Assembly: GCA_937974825.1 (NCBI GenBank)
Contig: CALJVD010000050.1
Span: 1-53,440 of the forward strand
Origin: an uncultured Oceanospirillaceae bacterium
GTDB lineage: Bacteria; Pseudomonadota; Gammaproteobacteria; Pseudomonadales; Oceanobacteraceae
Length of the DNA: 53,440 bases
Reading direction: 5' to 3'
Shown: piece after piece, positions 35,267-42,907 of the stretch
Layout: every line of letters begins with the position of its first letter
Numbering within the stretch: position 1 is the stretch's first letter
Notes under the pieces: model-generated
What the model was told of the DNA's origin: nothing
Seen by the model: the letters and a program-made list of their open reading frames with translations, nothing else
Database searches by the model: none
Program-made: the position numbers and the translations under genes

Positions 35267-36078
35267 TGACTTACACACTGGAAGACTTGTTGTACTTGAT
35301 GCGCCGTTTACGCAACCCAGAAACCGGTTGCCCATGGGATTTAAAACAAGATTTTGCCAGTGTGTTGCCGCACACTTTAGAAGAAGCCTACGAAGTGGCC
35401 GATGCGATAGAGCGCGAAGACTGGCCACATCTTGAAGAGGAGCTGGGCGATTTACTCTTTCAAGTTATCTTCTACGGGCAAATTGCCGCCGAACGTCAGT
35501 TATTCAATACCGAAAGTGTTATCGACAAACTGGTTAAAAAACTGGTTAGGCGCCATCCGCATGTATTCCCTGATGGTAACTTGCAAAGCGAACGTACCCC
35601 CGGAGAAACGCAAGACGAGCAAGCCATTAAGGCATCTTGGGAGGCCATCAAACAAGAAGAAAAACAAGCCGCACCTAAGCGACTGCTTGATGACGTTCCT
35701 CATGCTTTCCCTGCTTTAACCCGGGCTGTGAAGCTGCAAAAAAAAGCCAGTAAAGTTGGGTTTGATTGGCCCAATATTGATGGCGTATTCGATAAAGTGA
35801 ATGAAGAGCTGCTAGAGTTAAAGGCAGAGTTAGCAATTTCAAATAATAAAGAGCGCCAGCAAGAAGAGCTGGGCGACCTGTTATTTACTTTGGTAAACCT
35901 TGCACGCCACTTAGATATTGATCCTGAAACTGCCTTGCGCGGATGCAATACAAGGTTTAACCAACGATTCAACTTGGTAGAAAAACAAATAGAACAACAG
36001 GGTGGTTGGGAGAACGCCGACATCGACAGCATGGAAAAAGCTTGGCAAAAGGCGAAGGAATCCTCCACACTGAAGTAA
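35266..36078 (+). CDS. mazG: Nucleoside triphosphate pyrophosphohydrolase MazG
   Basis: The 270-residue protein contains two MazG folds. The first carries GCPWDLKQDFASVLPHTLEEAYEVADAI and EELGDLLFQVIFYGQIA, and the second carries EELLELKAELAIS and QEELGDLLFTLVNLARHLDIDPETAL. Both have the E-x-x-E...E-x-x-D metal-binding patterns. It hydrolyses NTPs to NMPs, and in E. coli it lowers (p)ppGpp-linked effects. Direct coupling to relA (overlap of one base in TGATG) fits that link. Confidence 0.95.
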   Translation: MTYTLEDLLYLMRRLRNPETGCPWDLKQDFASVLPHTLEEAYEVADAIEREDWPHLEEELGDLLFQVIFYGQIAAERQLFNTESVIDKLVKKLVRRHPHVFPDGNLQSERTPGETQDEQAIKASWEAIKQEEKQAAPKRLLDDVPHAFPALTRAVKLQKKASKVGFDWPNIDGVFDKVNEELLELKAELAISNNKERQQEELGDLLFTLVNLARHLDIDPETALRGCNTRFNQRFNLVEKQIEQQGGWENADIDSMEKAWQKAKESSTLK

Positions 36079-36096
36079 ATGCAAATGGAGGTGTGT

Positions 36097-38751
36097 ATGT
36101 CTGTACAACCCACAGAAATAGATCCGTTTTTACGCGATAAAGTACGCTTGCTAGGCCGACTATTAGGTCAAACTATTGCTAACCAATATGGGCAACCCAT
36201 GTTGGATAAAATTGAACAAATACGCGGTCTTGCCAAAGAAGCGCGTTTGGGTGATGAAGACGCTCATAAATCTTTGTTAGAACAATTAAAAAATCTGCCC
36301 GATGATATGCTCGTGCCAGTGGTACGTGGCTTTAACCAGTTTTTAAACCTTGCCAATATTGCTGAACAGCAACACAAAGCCAGCTGGCGCAGACAAGATT
36401 ATGGTGCCGACGAGCTAGCGCAAATGTATGACTCGTTATTTTCGCGCTTAGCTGAGCAGGGTATTCAAGGTGAGCAACTAACTGAGCAAGTCGCTAAAGC
36501 GAATATTGAACTAGTACTAACGGCACACCCTACCGAGATTATGCGTCGTACCTTAATTCAAAAATACGACCAAATTGCCAGGCTTCTACAACAACGCGAT
36601 GACTTGCGTGAAAACCACCCAGAGATAGAGCAAATAGAGCAACGACTTGGCAGCTTAATTGATGAGATTTGGCACACCGATGAGATTCGTCATGTACGAC
36701 CTACGCCAGTCGACGAAGCCAAGTGGGGTTTCGCCATTATTGAAAACTCCTTGTGGTATGCCGTGCCTGGTTACTTAAGAGAGCTTGATCAAAAGCTTAT
36801 CAAACGCGGTGCGACAGCATTGCCTCTGACAGCCGCACCCGTCCGATTTTCTTCATGGATGGGCGGTGACCGTGATGGTAATCCGAATGTTACTGCCGAA
36901 ATTACCCGTGAAGTGCTATATCTCGCGCGTTGGATGGCGGCAGACTTATACCTTCACGATATACGCAAACTGCATAAGCAACTGTCCATGCGATATGCCG
37001 GCGCGCAGCTGAATGATTATGTGACGAACAAAAATGCCTTAGAGCCTTACCGTTCATGCTTGGCCGATATTCGGCAGCGTCTGGAAGAAACAAAAGAATG
37101 GGCGGCAGAACACGCGGCAGGAAATGCCAGTGATATAACCCCATTATTTGATCAGCAAGACATTGTTGCGCCATTAACCGCTTGCTACCACAGCTTAGTG
37201 GAGCAAGGTCTAGAGCGCCTAGCAAATGGGATGTTGCTCGATACCATTAGGCGTTTAGCGTGCTTTGGCTTGTCATTGGGCAGCCTTGATGTGCGCCAAG
37301 AATCAGACCGCCATAGCAAAGCCATTGCAGAGATATGTGATTACTACGGCTGGGGCGATTACAACCGCTGGACGGAAGAAGAAAAACAACAGTTCTTATT
37401 AAAAGAGCTAAGTTCTAAACGTCCATTGATACCACAAGACTGGCAGCCGAGTGCCGATACGCAAGAAGTACTAGACACCATGAAAGTGATTAGCAGCCCT
37501 ATTGGGGCAGGTGTCTCTTGCTACATTATCTCAATGGCGAGTGAGCCATCTGATGTGCTAGCCGTGGCGCTTTTATTGCGTGCTGGTGGATGTAAACGCA
37601 ATCTGCCTATTGTGCCCTTGTTCGAAACCTTAGATGACTTAGAGCACGCCGCGGAGCGCATGGAAAAACTCTGGCAGTTGCCTTGGTATCAAGATTACAG
37701 CCAGGCTTACCAGCAAGTTATGATTGGTTACTCAGACTCAGCCAAAGACGCCGGTCAACTGGCCGCTATTTGGGGGCAATACCGAGCGCAAGAAAGCCTG
37801 ACCAATATGGCCAATAAGTACAATGTACAGTTGCGTTTGTTCCATGGTCGTGGTGGCAGTGTTGGGCGTGGTGGTTATCCTGCACATCAAGCTATCTTGG
37901 CACAAGCACCGGGGTCGGTAAAAGGCGGGTTGCGTGTTACCGAACAGGGTGAAGTTATTCGCTTTAAGTTTGGTTTGCCTGAAATTGCGAAACAAAACAT
38001 GAAAACCTACATCGCGGCGGTGCTAGAGGCGAACCTATTGCCGCCAAGCTTACCGCAAGACAACTGGCGTGAGGTGATGCAGTCCTTAACTGAAACTGGG
38101 GTTAAGTCTTACCGTGCGATGGTAAAAGAAAACCCAGACTTTGTGCGTTACTTTAGAGCGGCCACTCCAGAACAAGAGTTAGGCAAACTTGCCTTAAGCA
38201 GCCGTCCTGCTCGTCGTAAAAACGATGGTGGAATTGAGTCGTTACGTGCCATTCCTTGGATATTTGCTTGGACACAAATACGCTTAATGCTGCCTACTTG
38301 GTTAGGTGCCGATGACGCTTTAGAGCAAGCAACCTCAGGTGAGCAGTATGCAACCTTGCTAGAAATGTACGAGCAATGGCCGTTTTTCCGAACCTACATT
38401 GATATGTTGGTGATGGTAATCTCTAAAACCGATCCAAACTTAGTGGCTTATTATGAAAGCCGTTTGGTGCCCGATGAATTACAGCCCTTAGGGGCACATT
38501 TGCGTCAGCGTTTAGAAAAGCTGCACAAGCAAGTGTTAAAAGTCACCCAACAACCCAGTTTGTTGCATGGTAAGTTAGCCTTCCAGCAATCGATGAGCGT
38601 GCGTTATCCCTACACCGATCCACTGCATTATATGCAAGCAGAATTAATGTATAGGGAACGCCAAATGCCAGAAGTTACCGAGGGCGAAGTGATACGAGCG
38701 CTGAAGGTAACCATGGCAGGAATCGCTGCCGGGTTGCGAAATACAGGCTAA
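36097..38751 (+). CDS. ppc: Phosphoenolpyruvate carboxylase
   Basis: This 884-residue enzyme adds bicarbonate to PEP to form oxaloacetate, replenishing the citric acid cycle. The ATG at 36097 (MSVQPTEIDPFLRDKVRLLG) has GGAG 6 bases upstream; an in-frame ATG at 36079 adds six residues. The active-site motifs are present: VLTAHPTEIMRRT (His), SSWMGGDRDGNPNVT, and FHGRGGSVGRGGYPAHQAI. The C-terminus ends in AGLRNTG, the expected terminus. It is followed by a terminator, then adk. Confidence 0.96.
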   Translation: MSVQPTEIDPFLRDKVRLLGRLLGQTIANQYGQPMLDKIEQIRGLAKEARLGDEDAHKSLLEQLKNLPDDMLVPVVRGFNQFLNLANIAEQQHKASWRRQDYGADELAQMYDSLFSRLAEQGIQGEQLTEQVAKANIELVLTAHPTEIMRRTLIQKYDQIARLLQQRDDLRENHPEIEQIEQRLGSLIDEIWHTDEIRHVRPTPVDEAKWGFAIIENSLWYAVPGYLRELDQKLIKRGATALPLTAAPVRFSSWMGGDRDGNPNVTAEITREVLYLARWMAADLYLHDIRKLHKQLSMRYAGAQLNDYVTNKNALEPYRSCLADIRQRLEETKEWAAEHAAGNASDITPLFDQQDIVAPLTACYHSLVEQGLERLANGMLLDTIRRLACFGLSLGSLDVRQESDRHSKAIAEICDYYGWGDYNRWTEEEKQQFLLKELSSKRPLIPQDWQPSADTQEVLDTMKVISSPIGAGVSCYIISMASEPSDVLAVALLLRAGGCKRNLPIVPLFETLDDLEHAAERMEKLWQLPWYQDYSQAYQQVMIGYSDSAKDAGQLAAIWGQYRAQESLTNMANKYNVQLRLFHGRGGSVGRGGYPAHQAILAQAPGSVKGGLRVTEQGEVIRFKFGLPEIAKQNMKTYIAAVLEANLLPPSLPQDNWREVMQSLTETGVKSYRAMVKENPDFVRYFRAATPEQELGKLALSSRPARRKNDGGIESLRAIPWIFAWTQIRLMLPTWLGADDALEQATSGEQYATLLEMYEQWPFFRTYIDMLVMVISKTDPNLVAYYESRLVPDELQPLGAHLRQRLEKLHKQVLKVTQQPSLLHGKLAFQQSMSVRYPYTDPLHYMQAELMYRERQMPEVTEGEVIRALKVTMAGIAAGLRNTG

Positions 38752-38784
38752 AAACAAGCTGAATATTGATGCAAATGCTTGAGC

Positions 38785-38820
38785 AATAGGCTCACTAGGA
38801 GTAAGGTGTTGCCTATTTTT
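38785..38820 (+). terminator. Terminator of ppc
   Basis: AATAGGC and GCCTATT form 7-base arms around a 19-base loop that contains an extra CAC/GTG pairing, followed by TTT. It is 33 bases after the ppc stop. Confidence 0.6.
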
Positions 38821-38892
38821 CATACCTTTGGTCGAGATTTGAGCAGACCAAGTGTACAACCGGTTAAATTTTTAACTATTAAGGAGTAGCGC

Positions 38893-39546
38893 ATGCGCGT
38901 AATTCTGTTAGGCGCCCCTGGTGCTGGTAAAGGTACTCAAGCACAATTTATTTGTGAAAAATATTCTATCCCGCAAATCTCAACTGGTGACATGCTACGC
39001 GCTGCAGTTAAGGCGGGCACTGAGTTAGGTCAGAAAGCTAAAGCGATTATGGAAAGCGGTGGCCTAGTTTCAGACGATATTATTATCGGCCTAGTAAAAG
39101 ACCGTATCCAAGAAGCAGACTGTGCAAACGGTTTCTTATTTGACGGCTTCCCGCGCACTATTCCACAAGCACAAGCAATGATTGATGCTGGTGTTGATAT
39201 TGACCACGTTATTGAAATTGATGTGTCTGATGAAGAAATCGTACAGCGTTTAAGCGGTCGCCGTGTACACGCACCTTCTGGTCGTACCTACCACATCGTT
39301 TACAACCCACCTAAGGTTGAAGGTAAAGATGACGAAACAGGTGAAGACCTAGTACAACGTGAAGACGACTCGGAAGAAACCATTCGTCATCGTTTAGGTG
39401 TTTATCACGAGCAAACTGAACCGCTAGTAGCTTTCTATAAAGACTTAGAAGCGAAACAAGCAGCGGGCGCACCAAAATACAGCCATATTCCTGGCGTTGG
39501 TTCGCTACAAGAAATTACCGACAAAGTGTTTAAAGCGTTAGCGTAA
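38893..39546 (+). CDS. adk: Adenylate kinase
   Basis: This 217-residue enzyme interconverts ATP + AMP and 2 ADP. The P-loop is LLGAPGAGKGTQAQFI, the NMP-binding region is ISTGDMLRAAVKAGTELG, and the lid is RRVHAPSGRTYHIVYNPPKVEGKDD (long-type, without zinc cysteines). It is acidic with few prolines. A strong AAGGAG site precedes the ATG, and a good terminator follows, so it is monocistronic. The order ppc-adk-tsaB is the one in Pseudomonas. Confidence 0.97.
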   Translation: MRVILLGAPGAGKGTQAQFICEKYSIPQISTGDMLRAAVKAGTELGQKAKAIMESGGLVSDDIIIGLVKDRIQEADCANGFLFDGFPRTIPQAQAMIDAGVDIDHVIEIDVSDEEIVQRLSGRRVHAPSGRTYHIVYNPPKVEGKDDETGEDLVQREDDSEETIRHRLGVYHEQTEPLVAFYKDLEAKQAAGAPKYSHIPGVGSLQEITDKVFKALA

Positions 39547-39560
39547 TATTCTTGTTGTGT

Positions 39561-39587
39561 AAAAAAGAGCCTTAGGGCTCTTTTTTA
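39561..39587 (+). terminator. Rho-independent terminator of adk
   Basis: AAAAAAGAGCC, TTA loop, GGGCTCTTTTTT is a classical intrinsic terminator 14 bases after the adk stop, with a six-base T run. Confidence 0.92.
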
Positions 39588-39646
39588 TTGTTCCTCTCAA
39601 ATAATTAAAAGCAGCAGTGGCAGGTTTTGTAAACAAAAGCCCACGG

Positions 39647-39675
39647 CTGTCAGGCCACTTATAAGCTGTTATAAT
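39647..39675 (+). promoter_or_regulatory. Promoter of tsaB
   Basis: CTGTCA (39647-39652) and TATAAT (39670-39675) are separated by 17 bases, ending 31 bases before the tsaB start. AGTGGC and GCCACT arms flank the -35 region. Sequence match only. Confidence 0.6.
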
Positions 39676-39706
39676 CGCCTCCTTTATTCAAATATCAGAG
39701 TAAATA

Positions 39707-40396
39707 ATGACTTGTTTATTAGTGGTAGACGCTTCTTCCACCCTTTGTTCTGTGGCTCTGTCTTATGAGGGGCAGCAATGGCACATCAGTGAAGAGCAGC
39801 CTCGTCGCCAAGCGCAACGCTTGTTGCCTATGGTTAATGAAATCTTAGACAGCGCACAAGTCAAAAAACATCAAATTGAAGGCATTGCCTATGGCTGTGG
39901 TCCTGGTTCATTTACTGGCATTCGCATAGCGGCCTCTGTGACTCAAGGCATTGCGTTAGCTTTAGATTTGCCAGTATATGCGGTGTCTTCGCTGCAAACC
40001 GTTGCTCAGGCGGTATTTGCTCAGTCTAATGCTCAACAAGTCATGGCCATTATGAATGCGCATATGGGCGAAGTGTTTTGGGCGCGATTTGAAAAAGACG
40101 GTGCACTTTGTAAAGCCATTAGTAAAGAGCAAGTCGGTAGCCCAGAGCAGTGTCTAGCAGACATCGCTGCCTTCGATGGCGAGCTAGCCGGTGATGGATT
40201 AACACTGCCAGAATTTGCTCACTTATCGCAAGAATGGGTGAGCGTTCAGCCAGACGCTAGCTATGCTTTAGTGCTTGCCAAACAGGCTTGGGATAACCAA
40301 CTGTTCACTGATGCAGAGCAACAACAGCCGGTTTATTTACGTGAGTCGGTTGCTTGGAAAAAACTCGACGAACAACCCAGTTTATTACGTCGCTAA
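39707..40396 (+). CDS. tsaB: tRNA threonylcarbamoyladenosine biosynthesis protein TsaB
   Basis: The 229-residue protein of the ASKHA fold is the partner of TsaD and TsaE in adding t6A at position 37 of ANN-decoding tRNAs. Family features: LLVVDASSTLCSVALSYEG at the N-terminus, GIAYGCGPGSFTGIRIAASVTQGIAL, and AIMNAHMGEVFWARFE. Length is normal (E. coli 231). It has its own promoter and is followed by uppP after 24 bases. Confidence 0.94.
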   Translation: MTCLLVVDASSTLCSVALSYEGQQWHISEEQPRRQAQRLLPMVNEILDSAQVKKHQIEGIAYGCGPGSFTGIRIAASVTQGIALALDLPVYAVSSLQTVAQAVFAQSNAQQVMAIMNAHMGEVFWARFEKDGALCKAISKEQVGSPEQCLADIAAFDGELAGDGLTLPEFAHLSQEWVSVQPDASYALVLAKQAWDNQLFTDAEQQQPVYLRESVAWKKLDEQPSLLRR

Positions 40397-40420
40397 TTAT
40401 ATAAATTAAGGAATTCTGTA

Positions 40421-41224
40421 ATGGATTTGTTGCATATTATTGTGCTGGCTTTAATTCAGGGCTTAACCGAGTTTGTACCGATTTCGAGTTCTGCTCATCT
40501 TATTCTTCCATCACAATTACTAGGTTGGGAAGACCAAGGCTTAGCCTTTGACGTGGCAGTGCATGTGGGCAGTTTGGCTGCTGTCTTAGTGTATTTCCGT
40601 AAAGAAGTGATTAATCTACTGCAAGGTTGGCTAACCACTGGGTTTAGCAAAACACCGTCTGCGGATGGTAAGTTGGCGTGGTATATCATTATTGCGACTT
40701 TACCTGCGGTGGTGTTTGGGTTGTTGCTAAGTGATTGGATAGAAGCGAATTTACGCTCCACTCAAGTCATTGCTTGGTCGACCATTGGCTTTGGTATTTT
40801 ATTAGGCCTGTCGGATCGCGTTAAGAACCACAGCTACAATATGGCTCAACTGACTTTGTTTATGGTGTTAGTGATTGGCTTTAGCCAAGCGTTAGCTTTA
40901 ATTCCCGGCACTTCTCGATCAGGTATTACTATTACTGCGGCATTATTTTTAGGGCTGCACCGTGTGGATGCCGCACGTTTTTCGTTCTTACTATCTATTC
41001 CTCTTATTGTCGCAGCCGGTGGTTATCAAACCTTAAAGCTTGTACAGAGTGCTATGCCAGTTAACTGGAGTGATATGGCGCTAGGCGTAGTTTTATCGGC
41101 TATCAGTGCCTGGATTTGTATTCACTATTTCTTAGTGTTTATTAACAGAATTGGCATGATGCCCTTTGTGATTTACCGCTTAGTATTAGGTGGTATTTTA
41201 TTGTTACTGCCGTTCTTAGTGTAG
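40421..41224 (+). CDS. uppP: Undecaprenyl-diphosphatase UppP (BacA)
   Basis: This 267-residue multi-pass inner-membrane enzyme recycles undecaprenyl pyrophosphate to the monophosphate carrier used in peptidoglycan synthesis; high levels give bacitracin resistance. Catalytic motifs are present: GLTEFVPISSSAHLIL near residue 15 and ALIPGTSRSGITI near residue 160. About eight hydrophobic segments are visible. AAGGA lies before the ATG. Co-directional with tsaB and rsmJ. Confidence 0.96.
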   Translation: MDLLHIIVLALIQGLTEFVPISSSAHLILPSQLLGWEDQGLAFDVAVHVGSLAAVLVYFRKEVINLLQGWLTTGFSKTPSADGKLAWYIIIATLPAVVFGLLLSDWIEANLRSTQVIAWSTIGFGILLGLSDRVKNHSYNMAQLTLFMVLVIGFSQALALIPGTSRSGITITAALFLGLHRVDAARFSFLLSIPLIVAAGGYQTLKLVQSAMPVNWSDMALGVVLSAISAWICIHYFLVFINRIGMMPFVIYRLVLGGILLLLPFLV

Positions 41225-41235
41225 GCGTTGGTAAG

Positions 41236-42015
41236 ATGCATTTATTGGTATTGCTTGAGCCGAGTTTAGCCAGTGCTGCAACGGCATTGGCGAATGAATA
41301 CGGCTTTCAAGTAGTGCCAGAACTCCCAGAAGATGAAAGTTTTTATCTGTGTCTGAATGCCGAAGGGTTAAGTTTAAAGCAAGGTAATCAACCGCGTACC
41401 ACTGTGCGGGTAGACTTTACTGCGGGCACTAATGCGCATCGATTAAAATTTGGTGGTGGATTAGGGCAAGATATAGCCAAAGCCATAGGAATTACTGCCT
41501 ACAAGCCGACTGTGGTTGATGCAACCGCCGGCCTTGGGCGAGATTCTTTCGTATTAGCCAGTTTAGGCTGTACTGTGTATGCGCACGAGCGCCATTCTGT
41601 GGTCGCGGCTTTGTTAGAGGATGGTTTGGCGCGCGCACAACAAGATGCCGAGATCTCTCAGATAACCCAACGCATTGAATTTAAATATGGTGCCAGCCAT
41701 GATTTGCTAGTGCCCATAGACAACCCAGCTCTGCAACCTGATGTTGTTTATTTGGATCCTATGTTTGCGCATGAAGGTAAGCAACAAGCGCAGGTAAAAA
41801 AAGAAATGCAGGCCTTTCGTAATCTAGTAGGGCAAGATACAGACGCCGATCAGTTACTGGAGAAAGCATTAGCGCATGCACGCTGTCGTGTAGTCGTTAA
41901 ACGCGCTAGAAAAGCCGAGCCCATGGCAAACAAAAAACCCAGCTTCTCATTAATTGGCAAAGCCAATCGCTTTGATGTTTACGCTAAAGCCAAAGTTGCA
42001 CCACTAACGGCATAG
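41236..42015 (+). CDS. rsmJ: 16S rRNA (guanine(1516)-N2)-methyltransferase
   Basis: This 259-residue SAM-dependent methyltransferase acts on G1516 of 16S rRNA. The SAM-binding motif is VVDATAGLGRDSFVLASLGCTVYAHERH. The catalytic motif is VVYLDPMFAHEGKQQAQVKKEMQAFR, and the C-terminus has RVVVKRARKAEPMANKKPSFSLIGKANRFDVY. These match RsmJ (YhiQ). It starts 11 bases after uppP and is probably co-transcribed. Confidence 0.94.
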   Translation: MHLLVLLEPSLASAATALANEYGFQVVPELPEDESFYLCLNAEGLSLKQGNQPRTTVRVDFTAGTNAHRLKFGGGLGQDIAKAIGITAYKPTVVDATAGLGRDSFVLASLGCTVYAHERHSVVAALLEDGLARAQQDAEISQITQRIEFKYGASHDLLVPIDNPALQPDVVYLDPMFAHEGKQQAQVKKEMQAFRNLVGQDTDADQLLEKALAHARCRVVVKRARKAEPMANKKPSFSLIGKANRFDVYAKAKVAPLTA

Positions 42016-42158
42016 GCGTTTGCAACTTATCTTCAGCCTGAATAAGGATTCATCTGTTCTACTGCGTGAAAGCTTGGGTGCAGTGAAGAGCTGACTTAAC
42101 GATATTCCAGCCTTTCTTGACGGCCATGCCGCCATCAACACCGTAACAATTTAACAAC

Positions 42159-42187
42159 TGCACAAATCCTGCGTAAATCACTATAAT
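42159..42187 (+). promoter_or_regulatory. Promoter region of upp
   Basis: A perfect TATAAT (42182-42187) is preceded 17 bases upstream by a weak TGCACA-like hexamer. It is 44 bases before the upp start, inside a 216-base gap after rsmJ. I saw no PurR-type operator and nothing else in that gap. Confidence 0.5.
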
Positions 42188-42231
42188 TACTGCCAGTACT
42201 CAGTCGTCGAACACATCCTAAGGAAATCCTC

Positions 42232-42858
42232 ATGGCCGTTATCACAGTAAGTCACCCTTTAGTGCAACATAAGCTCGGTTTAATGCGTGGTTCCGATAAA
42301 AGCACACGCAGTTTCCGTCAGTTAGTAAAAGAAGTGGGCAGCTTATTAACCTATGAGGCCACCAGTAATCTTGAATTAGAAGATTACGAAGTAGAAGGTT
42401 GGTGCGGCACCATCGAGACTAAGCGAATTCGCGGTAAAAAAATCACCGTAGTGCCAATTTTGCGCGCAGGATTAGGTATGTTGGATGGTGTTTTAGAGTT
42501 AGTGCCAAGTGCCAAAATCAGTGTGGTGGGTTTGTATCGTGATGAAGAAACGCTAGAGCCAGTGGCTTACTTTGATAAGTTAGCCAGTGATATAGACAAG
42601 CGCCAAGCTTTAATTATTGACCCCATGCTGGCCACAGGCGGTACCTTAGAAGCGACTATCGACCTGTTGAAAGAAGCCGGTTGCAAAGATATTAAAGTAT
42701 TGGTGTTGGTTGCCGCGCCTGAAGGGATTGAGCGTGTTCAGAAGGCGCATCCTGAAGTCGATATCTATACCGCCGCGGTCGATAGCCACCTTGATGAAGA
42801 TGGCTATATTATTCCTGGATTAGGCGATGCAGGCGACCGTATCTTCGGTACCTACTAG
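42232..42858 (+). CDS. upp: Uracil phosphoribosyltransferase
   Basis: This 208-residue salvage enzyme converts uracil and PRPP to UMP. Features: HPLVQHKLGLMRGSDKSTRSFRQLVKEVGSLL at the N-terminus, VVPILRAGLGMLDGVL, the PRPP-binding loop LIIDPMLATGGTLEATIDLL and the uracil-binding C-terminus YIIPGLGDAGDRIFGTY. AAGGA precedes the ATG. No uracil permease gene (uraA) follows; plsB is convergent. Confidence 0.97.
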   Translation: MAVITVSHPLVQHKLGLMRGSDKSTRSFRQLVKEVGSLLTYEATSNLELEDYEVEGWCGTIETKRIRGKKITVVPILRAGLGMLDGVLELVPSAKISVVGLYRDEETLEPVAYFDKLASDIDKRQALIIDPMLATGGTLEATIDLLKEAGCKDIKVLVLVAAPEGIERVQKAHPEVDIYTAAVDSHLDEDGYIIPGLGDAGDRIFGTY

Positions 42859-42872
42859 TCCGCCTTTTAATG

Positions 42873-42907
42873 CTTGCGAAGCCTAGTTTAAAGTTAGGCT
42901 ACGCAAG
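42873..42907. terminator. Long stem-loop between upp and plsB, overlapping plsB stop
   Basis: CTTGCGAAGCCTA and TAGGCTACGCAAG are 13-base arms with one mismatch and a 9-base loop. It lies 14 bases past the upp stop and covers the last codons and stop of convergent plsB. A T-rich stretch follows on the plus strand, so it mainly suits upp. Confidence 0.7.

Noticed and set aside
35700..36113. 137-codon minus-strand frame across mazG and ppc start
   Set aside because: Shadow frame rich in Ser/Cys; mazG is clearly the real gene.
36902..37225. 107-codon minus-strand frame within ppc
   Set aside because: Overlaps conserved PEP carboxylase coding sequence; no independent start signal.
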